Made by a program: the position numbers and the translations under genes. Below are positions 21,501-33,500 of a stretch of DNA of 64,000 nucleotides, piece by piece (position 1 is the first letter of the stretch; every line of letters starts with the position of its first letter). The stretch lies in contig BDDC01000047.1 of the NCBI GenBank assembly GCA_001662425.1, positions 1 to 64,000 of the forward strand, given 5' to 3'. Under the pieces are notes generated by a model that did not search any database, had not been told where the DNA came from, and saw only the letters and a list, made by a program, of their open reading frames with translations. The stretch comes from Chlamydomonas sphaeroides (lineage: Eukaryota > Chlorophyta > Chlorophyceae > Chlamydomonadales > Chlamydomonadaceae).

Positions 21501-24500
21501 ACCTGCGGCACGCAGGCGCCGCGAGTGGTCAGGGCAGGGCGTGGAGGGCCGCAGGAGCAGCCAGCGAGGCGTCTGCTGGCACCAGGCCCTCCCCGCACCT
21601 TCTTGGCGTTCTCGCTCATGTACTTGAGCTTGTCGCGCGTATCGCCGCGGCCCATCATCGGCAGCAAGTGCGGCTGCTGTCCGCGGCTCTGCACGTAGAT
21701 GGTGGTGGTGGTGTGCGCGCTGACGGCGTCCAGGTTGACACTGATGGCGTTGGCCTGCGGAGTAGGCTCCGTGAGATTGGCGCAAGCAGACACAGGACCC
21801 GGGAGACCGGGCAGGCGTGATGGGCTGCCGCGCACACAAGCCTCCCAGCAGCCGGCCCCACCTGGGACGGCGGCACGTCGCGCGACATGTGCGCCACCAT
21901 CTTGACGGTGTGGTCCTTGAGCGGCTCGTCCCACGCAAAAGGCAGCGGCTTGTTGGCGTTGGGCTCAATGTTGTCCCAGTCCTCCCAGGTCTCGCACTGC
22001 GCGGCGCCGTCGTGGAACGTGCGGCCGTTGGCATCGTGCAGCGGGCGGCTGGCGCCCTGGCGGCCGGCCCAGTCGGCCTGGCGCAGGCGAATGGTGACGT
22101 CGCGGCAGCGGTTGACGATCATGTACGGCGGCACGGACCTGAGGGCGGCAGGCGGCACCGGACAAGGAAGGCATGCTCATGCGAACCCGCCTCGCGCAGG
22201 AGCTGAGGCAGCAGAGGGCAGTGCAGCAGCGCGGCTCACTCCTTGCTCTTGAGCGTGACTAGCACCGAGCCCGCGGCGCCGACGGTGATGTTGACGGGGA
22301 TGATGACGTATCTGGCGTCTTTGCGGTTGCGGATGCGGAGCCCAAAGTAGTTCTCGCTCTCCGTCAGCTCGAAGCTGCCTGAGGTCCGGACATGGTAAGC
22401 AAGGGCGCATGCGGTGGGCCAGCGCAGGGGATATGCAGGCAGCTCGTGGCATGTGCAGGGCTGGGGCCCGCGACAGGGCAAGGCAGGCCTGCGCTGCATG
22501 CTGACTGCTGACTGCCCAAGGCGCTCACCCGACCACTCCCAATCGTCGCCTGCGGGCCGAATCATGAGCTGCTGCTCCGCGTAGCAGTTATCCCAGTGCC
22601 ACGCGGCGCGCCAGTTGTGCGGCAGGCTGCCGGAGAAGCGCGGGCCGCGGCCGTAGGTGATGCGCTCCGAGGGGTCGGGCGTGCCCTTCTGCTTGTACTC
22701 GATGGTCAGGCCCGTGGAGTTGAGGATGAGGTACTTGTTCTTGACGGTCACGATCTGCGATACGCGGCAGACGCCAGGCAAGCGCGGGTGCGTGGTGAGT
22801 GCAAGCCTTGTCGTTAGGCAGCGGGCCGGTGGGGCAGGCATGATAGCCGCCGCAAGGGGCGCACGCCACAGGTGAGGCTGGGGAAGGGGCGCGCACCTTG
22901 GTGCGGTTGAAGACGGACGCGTTGGGCGCCGGCCACACCTCCACCGCAAACTGCAGGAGGCGCCGCACGTACACCGTCTTGCCGCGCTCATCCAGCCACC
23001 GCCCCAGCGCGCCGAAGCTGCTGCCCGCCTGCAGCGCCTGCTCGCCCTTGCGCGCAGAGACGTTGCTCTCGCGGCGCTGCGCAGACCGCATGCGGTGCCG
23101 CGGCGTTGGACACTCCGCCAGGCCGCCGGGCATGTCACCGCTGAGCCGCAGCGCCGCCAGGGGCCCGGCGGGCGCGGCTCCGCCGTGGTCCGAGTGGACC
23201 ACGGCCGTGCGGTACGACTGAGCCGACGACAAGCGCTCCACCATGACGCCCTCAGCCTCCTGGCCGTGGACGGTGGCGGCATCCTCGGGGATGTCCGGCA
23301 GCGAGGTGAGGGGCGCAGGGAGCAGGCGGGCACTGGAGCGCGCCGCGACCGGGGCCGGCGGGACTGCGGGGCAGGACAAGGCGCATGAACGGTTGTCAGA
23401 AGGCGGCAACAGGCGTGGGGGCTACGAACCAAGCTCGGCGCCGCCTGACTGTGGGAGCTGTACCTTGTGTCCAAAGCGGCCCACGCACCGGTCTCTGCGT
23501 CGTCGGTTGCAGGCGTTATCTCAGGCGCTGACGGTGTGAGCCAACTAGGCGGCCGGGAGGGCAGCGCTGCAGGACCTGCCGCAGCTGAGGCGCTGCCCTC
23601 GCGGGCAAAGCGAGACGTGCTGGGCGCGAAGCCGGTGCTGGCTGGCGCCGTGGATGTCCCGGCAAGCGCAGCCTGGCGCGGACCAGGCGTCGGAAGCGGC
23701 GACGACGAGAAGCTCGGCAGCGCCGAGCCCTGCCTTGGCCGCTGGCGGGTCTCCGAGGCCGCCGACGCGTGCTGTGCGCCGCTTCCGGTCTCGCCGCCGG
23801 CTGGCTCGGGGCTCGCCCTGTCGCCTCCTGACGAACGGCCGTCCTCCAGATGCTCCTGCTGCTGCTGCTGGCTTGGCATGCCCGGCAGCGGCACGCACAG
23901 CATGGGCTGCTCGCGCTGCGCCGTCACGAACTCGATGCTGGGATGGCCCAGCGAGCTGCCCGGCGCCCCGTCCGGCGAGGCAGCCGGCGGCCCGACGCTG
24001 TCAGGCGACGACTCGATGTTGAGCGGCGGAGGCCGCGCCCAGGGCGCACCCAGCGCCCGCATGGACATCTCCTCCGGTACCGTCGTTAGCGGTGGCGGCG
24101 CCACCGCCGCGTGCTGCGCCTGGGCGGGGCCCTGCGCCGCTGGCGCCTGCATCGAGGCCTCTGGCGTGAGGGTCCCGGTGCCGCCGGCTCGCCGCATGCC
24201 GCGCGGCAGGCGCTGCGGCGACGCGGCGCTGCCTGGCGTGCCAAACTGCATGGACTGCTCCGAGGCGCGGTGCGGTGTCACGACCCCGTCCGCCTGTGTG
24301 CCCTGCGTGTGCTTGCGCATCATCGCCTCCGCCTCGTCCACCGTCATGGTGAACTGCGGTTGGCGGGGATGGGAATGACCGAGGGCAGGGCTGGTCAGCA
24401 GATGAACGCAGTTGCTAGACAGGGATGCAGCATGCGGGAAGCCAGGCGCAGAGCCACGGTTCCAAGTCACGTGTGGCCGCCATCGGCAGGGACGCCTGGT

Positions 24501-27500
24501 GTCCTGCAACACCGACTCAAAGCCTGGCAGCCATCGCGCCACACGCGTGCGCCATCACACCCTGCGCTGTTGGCCGCAGCCCTGCCGTGTGCCACAGGAC
24601 GCACCAGCTCGCCCTTGATGTCGACGGCGAACTTCTGGTTGGTGGTCGCGATCTTGAACGGCTCGCTGAAGGCGGTGGTGAGATCCTTGTCCTCCACGCG
24701 GAACAGCGTGCGAGGCTGGTCGTTGAGCAGCGAGGGCCGGTCCAGCTTGTCCCGCTTGTCGTCCAGCAGCCGCCCGCGGGAGTTGCCGCGGCCCGCCGGG
24801 CCGTGCTTCCTGGACTGCGAGTGGCCCGAGGCGTGCGGTCCACCCATGCGCGTGCTCCGCCCCGACGGCGGCTGCGCGCCCGCCGCCATGCTGGGCGTGC
24901 CGGACACCTCGCCGGGGCCATCCTGCGTCTTGGCGTCGGACTTGTTCCCGGGCGCGGACACGGCGTGCCAGACTGCGGGCACAGGGGCAGGGGGCGGCGC
25001 GGCGCGCTCAACCCAGTAGCGCCCGCAGCTGGAGCAAGAGCTGCAGCCGCAGGCTTGCTGTGGTGTGCTTGCGGGCGTGGGGTGGCAGTGAGCGCTTACC
25101 GAGGAACGGCAGGCGGTCCAGGTAGGCGGGCACGTCCAGGTCCCGGAACACCAGGTTGTAGCCAGTGCGGTTGTCCAGCCAGAAGGGCGCGAACACGCAC
25201 AGCCGGCACACGTACTGCTCATCCTTGGTGGCCAGGCTGTTGGTGAGGCTGAGCATGAGCACCTTGGGGCATGCCGCCGCCGATTTTGCGGCCTTGTTGC
25301 GGCCGCTGGGGGTCTTCGCCTCGCCATCGCCGACCGCTGCGCCGGGGCCGTCGCCCTGCTTGCGGCGCCGCATGGCCTCCGTCAACTGCACAAGCAATGA
25401 GGGGCCGCAACATCGCAGCCATCATATGTCGCAGGGCTTGCTTAACAGCCAGCACAAGGCAGCAGAGTGGGGCTGACCCGGGCAGCACGGTAGCTAGCGG
25501 GCGCACGCTCGTAAAACCTACATTGATGGCCAGCCGCAAGCAGCCGCGCTTGACCTTGGGCTTGGCGGCCGCAATGACTCGCTCCGTGCCCTCCACCACC
25601 TTGTCCTTGACCTCCTGGCCGCCGGCCTTGATGGTCTCGGCCACCTGCGGGCATTGTCGGCCGCCGGGCCAACAGCTCATACCCAGCGCCAGCACTGCGT
25701 CCCTTGGTGCGCCAGCGGCTCCCGTTGGTGCAGGCGCTGCGTCTGGCCCCGAGCGAGAGACTAGCAGCGCCCCGCGCACCTGCTGCCCGCCCTGCACGAG
25801 CGTGTCGCGGACCTTGGTCGCCACGTCGGTGCCGCCCTGCAGCACGTCGCGCGCCACCTGCGGCGCCGCAGGACGTATGCGGCAGCACACGAATAAGCAC
25901 TTAGTATCCTCGCAGGTACTCCTGCGCTGGCCGGAGCAGCGGCACCCCTGCACGCGTCACCGCACCCAGGCAACCCCTGTCACCTGCTGGCCGCCGCCCA
26001 CCAGCCGACCGCCCACGTTCCGAGCCATGCTGGGCAGCCGCGGCATCGCTGCCATGGCTGACCGCGCAAACTCCAGACCGCCAAGCTGCCTCTGCGACGA
26101 CCCACTGGCGGCGGCAAGGGCGCCGGGGGAGACGCCTTTGCTGCCAGAGCCGGAGAAGCGCTGCCGCATAGGCGGCGCGCGCGCGTGGCCAGAGCTGGTC
26201 CCACGCACCTGCAGCGCGCGGCCGCGCTGCAGGGCCAAGCGGTCCTGGTTGAGCGCGCCAGGCATCCCCGGCGGATAGCTTGGGTGCACCGGCAATCCCT
26301 GCTCGATGATGCTGTTGCGGCGGTACTGAATCGTTCGCGAGCGGGAGGAGTAGCGTTCCAGGCGGCCGCTGATCCGTCCGCGGCGCGGAAAGACGTGACC
26401 AACGAGGCCCGAGCCCGAGGCGCTGCTGGCCGATGCCTCGGACGGCGATATGGCGCTAGCGTCGGCCCATGGTCCGTGGGGCCGGAATGATTGCGCCCCC
26501 GGGTGGCTGGCAACGCTGAGCGTGTAGTCCAGCTGCGATGCGAAGGGACTGAGCGGCAGCGGCGCATTGGGGTCCGGAGAGCCCACGTTGATGGATGTGC
26601 CTGGCCGGGCGTGCGCCTCGCCGGAGCGCCGGCCGGTGATCAAGTTTGCGGAGGCCATGGGCGTCATGGCCTCGCGAATGGGCTGCAGCGCCCCGCTGGC
26701 AGCCACCCGTTGGCCGGACGACCGCTGCCGCCTCGACGCTGCGCTGCCGTCCGACGAGCGCCGCGCGTCGTGCGCGCCGTCCTCGGCTCCGTCGGCCGGC
26801 CCCGCCATGGGCAGCCCAGACTGGGCTCGGTTGAAGGCCCCCGGCTGCCACGTAGAGCGCCGCCCCAGTCGCTGCTGTGGTTCGGCAAGGCTGGTGCCAG
26901 CCTCGCCCTCGGCCTGCTGGGGCTCCCCGTACGAGGGCCTGGAGCGCACCAAGCGCAGCGAGTAGCCGCTGCTGACAATGGACCGCCGCCGGAAGCTGAT
27001 GCTGCGCTGCGAGCTCAGGTCCATAGCTGCGGACGTCAAGGACTGAGAGTGCGGCGAGGGCAGCGGCAGGTGGGCCCCGCCGGCTGGGACTGAGCGGTAC
27101 CTGCCGCCTGAACTGAGCGCAGCGGGTGGCAGGGCCTGGTTATGCAGAGACGGTGGGCGGCTGCCCGTCCGGCTACCGGACCGGCTGTCCGTCCGACTGC
27201 TGTCGCCGGTCCTGTGCCCAGCTCCCGTATTGGGATCCCAGCCTTCTGGGCTTGCGCTGCCGCCCGTGTAGCGTGAGGGGTGCTGACGGCCGCTGGGCAC
27301 GCGGCTTATCTGCGGCGTCGGCTCGGCAGAGGCTGACGCAAACGGAGACAGCGGCACCGGCTGCTGTTGCTCCGGCGGCGCGCCGGCAAGCAATCCACCC
27401 CCTGCGCTGCGATCTGCGCCAACAGCCATGAGCGCGGGTACACGCGTGGCTGCGCCGGCGGCTGACTCCTCGTCCCCCGGAAGCGTGCTGGAGGGCGTGG

Positions 27501-30500
27501 TGGCAGGCAGTGACGGCGGCGCCCCCGCGCCCGAGCGACTGCCAACGGAGCGGGCGTCTCCTGGCTGCATGCGAGTGGGCAGGTCGTATGCGGTTGAGGT
27601 CGTTGAGACGCCGCTGCCGCGAAGGTACGCCGGGTTGTCGGACCAGACTGCATACGGCGCCGGACCGCCGCCGTCGCTGTCAAGGCGCCCATGGTTCTGC
27701 GCGTGCGCTGCCACAGCGGCGGCGGCCATTGCCGGTGGCGGCGAGGCGCTGGGTGCCACGTCCATTGGCGGCATGGGCAGCATGCGGTCGGGCGAAGTGT
27801 GCCGCTCGGCAGCAGTGCTGGCCGCCAGAGCTGCCAGGGCAGGCGGCAAGGAGCCGGTCCGGTGCCGCGCATGGCGGGACACCGAGGGCGGCCCTGGGTG
27901 CGGCGAGACGCTGGGCATGCTTATGGGGCTGTTGTCACCGCTGCGAACCACCACCACGGTGGCAGGAGTTGTGTCAGCGGTGTGGCCGGTGGGTGGCGCC
28001 TCGTGAGGAGATACCCCACCGAACAAAGCCACGTCAGGCTGCGGCGTGCGCGGCGAGCCGGGCCGCCCCGCACCGTACTGCACGCCTGGCGTCGCTGCGA
28101 ATGCAGGGGCTGAGCCACTGAGACTTTGGTCGGTGTCGTGCAGAGCTGCGGCCGCTTGTGAGGCCCAGTGCGAGGCGCCACCGCCGCGTGGTGCGCCAAC
28201 GCTCTCTGCCTCTGAGGCCCCGAATGGCAGCATGTGCACCGGCGAGCGCGCCCCCACCTCGCCTTCAGGGCTGCAGTTGCCAGAACCGCCTTCCACGACA
28301 ACCGACAACGCGTGGTCGATCCGCTGGGGCGGGCGCAGCGCGCTCAAGGGCTCAGCGTCTGCTAGGCGCATCTGCACCCCGAATGGCATTGCGGGGACGC
28401 TCCCGCTGGGTCGGCTGCCCCCATGCGACAGGTCCAGGGAAGGCAGCGGCGCCGAGAGCTGCACGTCCGAGCTTGGCCGCGAGCCGTCTTGGCTGCAGGA
28501 GCTCTGCGGCCCGGGTGTTCGTGGAGGCGGGAGCAATTCCTCAACCGGCGCCTTGGTACCAAGGCCGTACTCGCGTAGGCTACACGGGCATGTTCTCCAA
28601 CATTGCCGACGTGGTGACGACTGCGCGACTCACCGTGTCGCGGCGCGGAAACCCAGAGTAGCCACCTTGAGCAGCGGCTCGCATCGCGAGCGGCGCAGAG
28701 CGGTCCGGCGGCCCGAGCCCCTGCTCGCTGTAACGGTGCGCGAGGCTGTCGCGCCCTGCGACTGCCGAACGCCGCGAGGTAAGCGCGGCCGGCGCTCCAG
28801 CAGCTGCGGCAGCGTGCAACGGAAGCAGCAGGTGAGACGGAAGCACAGGTGACGTGCCCACTGAAAAGGGGCAAGCGCACGCTGGACAGCCCCGCAACAC
28901 TGTGTGCTCACCTCCCACCATGGACGCTCTCGGCCGCCGGGAGCCCAAGCCCCGCAGCAGCGCTCTGCCATGTGAGCCCAGCGCTGCCGCGAGCAGTGCG
29001 CCGCTGCGCCTGCCGCTGAAGGCGGTCGTGCTGACCGAGGCCGCAGCCGACATATTGTCAGGCGTGGGCGTGACCACCATATGCAGCCGCACGTGCTCCT
29101 CGCGCTCAGGTGTAGCCGCAACCACGTACAAGTGCACGCGCACCACACGGGGCGTCAGCTCGTCCGCGTACATCGAGGCAGCTGACAGGTAGCTGGCACC
29201 GCTGCGGGCACTCAGCATGTCGCCCTCGTCTGCGGTGCAAGGTGGCAGTCTCCAGTTAGCAAGTCCGCACCCGGCAAGTGCAGGTCGTGCGTTTGTGCGC
29301 GGGATGGGGCCTTGTCGTGATAAGGGGGCCCACACGCAGCCATGAGCGGGCTAGACAGACCCTGCGCACCGCGGTACAACGGAATAGCGGGCTGGAAGAC
29401 GGTACGAAAGGGCTTGGTGATGCGGAGGACGAAGGGCGGCGGCGCCAGCACATGCGGCACCGCCGCCCTTGTCAGGGTGGGGGCCGAGAGCCGGTAGTGG
29501 AAGCGCACACGAATGTGCTCCTCGGCAGCGGGGCGTGGGGCCTCAACCGAGGGCGGCTCTGCCGCCGCCGGGCCGGGCGTGGCCTGCCCCTCCTGCAGGT
29601 CAAGTGCAGTTGGGACAGAAAGCGTGTGTGGAAAGGCGGCAGGGGAGAGCAGGCGCGTTGCAAGGGGGGCTCATGGCGGACTGCTGAACGTGGCGTGCAG
29701 CAGCCACCCACCGCCAGCTCCAGCGGCGCGACGCTGGGAGACGCCATGGTCGCCTTGCCGCTCCATGGTATCGGCCGCTTGAGCAGCCCGCTGATGAGCC
29801 GCTGGGGTGACGGCATACGGGCCGCTGCTGAGCCGGCGCTTTCCGCGGCGGACACCGCTTGCTCCAGAGCCCCGCCCATGGACGCGGCCGGCGTTGGTGA
29901 ATCGGACATGGCCGCGACCGCGGCGCCGACCGCGGAAGCGAACGCAGACGTGCGCGTCAGGAGGGCGTCCTCTGCCGGGGGTGCGCTGCCAAGGGCGCCG
30001 GTGTCGACCGCAGCCGCGCCGCCTCCACGCGCTGCCTCAGGCTCAAGCTGCCGCGCCGCAGCTCCCGACGGCTGACCCATGGCAGCGCTGCGGCTTGGCG
30101 CAGCCGTAGATGCCTCGCCGTGCGCCGGAGACGCTGCCGCCGATCCCATGGCCGGGGTTGCTGCGGCGCTGGCTGCCGTGCTGCCACCGCGGCGGCTACC
30201 GTCCTCGCTGGCCGCCGCACCCGGCCAGGGACCCGGCTTGATACGCAGCTCTAGCCGCACAAGTGAGCCGGGGTGCTGCTGCCAGAAGCCCATGACCGAG
30301 GGCTCAGGCGACGCGAGGGGGCTCTCCGCTCTGACGGATGCCGGGGTCGGCTGTGGCACGACCGCCGCAACCAGCGCGCTCGCGCTGGCGTTGATCGCGG
30401 TGGCTTTGTCTGCGATGGTCTCCAATGCACCACGCATGGCCTGGCCGGCACCGCGGGCCGCGTCCTGGATCTTGCCGCCCACAGCCTGTAGGTTGCCCGC

Positions 30501-33500
30501 AATTTGCTCAGGCACTTTCTGCAGGGCATAGGGGCGCAAACAGCGTCAGCGCCAACAAAGCCACGGCAACTGGTGCAAAAAATGCTGACCGTACAGACGA
30601 GGTCTCGCGACAGCCCAGCCACCGCGCACCTGGTACAGCGGCTTCTGGACCTCGGCTCGGTTTAGCATGATCATGTGCTGGTAGACCTTGTCGTAGGTGT
30701 CCCAGTCCCTGTCCGTGGCTCGCGGCTGGCCGTCCTTGTGCCCCTGGTCGCTTGGAGCAGCGTCGCCGCCCCCCCGGCGGTCCTTGCGATCCATGCGGAT
30801 AACGTCAGGCAGCTGCTCCAGCTCCTGCGACTTGACAACGCCCACCCCGCCATAGTTGACCTCCACCGGCCTGCCATCCGAACAGGGGAAGGTGCGGGTC
30901 GGGCAGCCGCTGCAGGTCAGCGGCCTTCCCACTGAGATAGCGGCGCGGCTTGATTTGCAGCTGGAGAAGGCACGCAGCGACGGCAGAAGCGGGCCCTGCC
31001 CTGCCCACTTGCCTGCTGCACTCGAGGCCGATCTCAGGCACCTTGAGGCTGAGCACGGCCTGCTTGTGGAGGTCCACGTACAGGGCCTGCGTGCAGCCGG
31101 GGTTGACCTGCACGTAGCGGATGTTGTGCTTGGCCCACTCCACGAACGACCGCACTTCCTGCCACGTGATCTGCGCGGCACGAAGAACACACGTTGGCAA
31201 GGTGACAGGTGCTGTTAACAGGACGGCGGCATTCGAAGGTAAGCTGGCCAGGCGAGGCTGACCACCAAGTGTTGCCACGATAGAGCAGGAACCCGCGACA
31301 CGGGCACGCTTCCGAGGAACGCCACATAACCGCACCTTGTCGGCGGGCTCCGACTCGGCACGGAAGAGCAGCTCCATCTCTCGCGCTCCGCGCTTGGCGG
31401 TCCAGCGCAGCGCGAAGCGCAGCATGACCAGCAGCAAGAACTTGACCTCATTCGGTTGTTTGCCCTTGAAGTCAGGGAACGGCATCTGCGGGCCAACAGG
31501 CGCCAGCGGGTATGGTCTCAGCGCCGAGACAAGGCTGGGCTAATGTGGACCAGGAGGAGGGATTCATGCCTTCTACCTGGTTCTTGAGCAGGCTGGCTAG
31601 CGCCTTGACGTCCGCGACCACCTTATCGCGCTCCTCCTGGCTCATCTCGGGCATGGCCACCTCGCTGCGGGGCAGACAGCATGCAATTCGTGTTGCCGCA
31701 AAGGCGTGTAGGTGAGGCAGCACGTGCTGTAAACGGGCCACACCTGCGCCGCAGCCGCTGCAGGCCTCTGCGCGGCCCCGCGTCCCAAGGCTGGGCGCCG
31801 CCGTCGGTGGAGGCGCCCAGCCAGGTCGTCGGGACATGCGCAAGGGCGGCGTCCCTGCGGTCGCCCTCACGGCCGGCGCCGCGCGCGGAGGCGCTCAGCG
31901 TGATGAGGTAGCCCTTCATCATGTACGGCAGCGTGTTTTGGATTGTGGTGGTAGGCAGGATCTTGATGGACGCTTCCAGCGGCCGACTGGCGCGCGCAAA
32001 CTCGCCGGGCCCGGGCACCTCCAGCGTGTGGAACGTCGCGTACGAGTACTCGGTGCGCGTCTTGACCTTGACCTGCGGGTGCGAGTTGCGCGGACATCAG
32101 ACCCCCAGCATGCCAGCACAGCGGTGCAGCGCAAGGCAAAGCGGTGTCTGGTGTGCGTACGGTGCGGAACTGAGGGACGCCACGTCAAGGGCCAGCTGCC
32201 TGCCCTACGCTACCTTGACGGCGAAGTGCAGCGGCGAGTCGCCGTGGTGACCCTTCTGGGCCTCCATGGGCGGCCCGCACGCGATGAAGCCGCTCTGGCT
32301 CGGCATGTCGCCGACCGTGGGGCACAGCCGGATGACGTCGTGCGAGGCGGGCATGTGCTTCGCCGGCTCCAGGTACAGGGAGCCGCCCAGCGCAGCCAAC
32401 ACCGGCAGGTAGCGACCTGCGAACATGGGGGCCGCATACCAACAGCTTACATCAACACCTACCGGTACCTCACACGCACCTGGCGCGGCATGAGCCAAGC
32501 CGCCCTCGAAACGCCCCTTCCTCCGCGTGCACCTACCCTGGCCCGGCTTCATGACGCGCAGGCGGATGTCCTGCTCGCCCGGCAGCTGCTGGTCGCCGGG
32601 CGCCAGCATGATCTGGCGCGCCAGCAGCGCCGATGGGAAGTGCAGCCGGAAGCCCAGCCCCAGGTCGGTGCCGTTCTGCAGGTAGAGCGCTGAGTGGATC
32701 TTGATGATCTTGGTGCGCCCCACCAGAACCACGTCCACCACCACGGGCGCGCGCCGGTCGTCGGCGGGCGAGTGCAGGTCGTAGCAGTACTTGCCTACGA
32801 CGTCGATGGACACGTCTGCGGCGGGTTCGGGACATGTGCGCAAGGGGCGGGTTACACGTCGGAGTAGTGAGGAGCTGGACGAACGGCCTGACCCAAGCCC
32901 TTTGCTCCACCATCCTGACTTACCCGGGATGGGCATCCAGGCGCCCTCGAACTTGAGCACGATGACCTGGGCCTGCAGCCGCGTGATCACCACGCCACCC
33001 GGCCCCACGATCTTGACCTCCTTGGCCGTGGGCGTGACCTGCAGCTCCTCGCTGGCGCCGCTGGGCAGCAGCTTCTTGTCGGTCACCACGTTGCTGCGCT
33101 CGCTGGCCGGCGCCCAGTACGACATCAGCATGCCCGTCATGTTCATGATCAGGTACCTACGCACGGGGGCAGCACTAAGGGCTGGGCGCGACACGCGAGC
33201 CACGGACTGCAGGTCAAGGCAAGAGGTTGCTGGGCCGGGCAACAACCCCTCTGCTATCAGGGTAGAAGGGCTCCTTCCCGGGGGCTTGACCAGCCCACCG
33301 ACGCACCTCTGCGGCACCCGCGACATGACGGAGCCGCTCAGCGCCATCTGCTCGGAAGCGGAGGGGGGCTTCTCTGCGTGCGGCGTGCTGGCGACGTCGG
33401 CGCGGGCCTTCTGGGCGTCGTCGCCGCGCAAAGACAGGCGGCGCATGAAGGCCAGCGCGTCGCCGATGGTGAGCAGGCAGGAGGGGTGGAAGTTGAGCTT

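Noticed and set aside
22236..24542. Single 768-codon minus-strand exon
   Set aside because: The frame is open through introns: the VPS13 segments inside it are separated by consensus donors and acceptors, and the intervening translation is not conserved.
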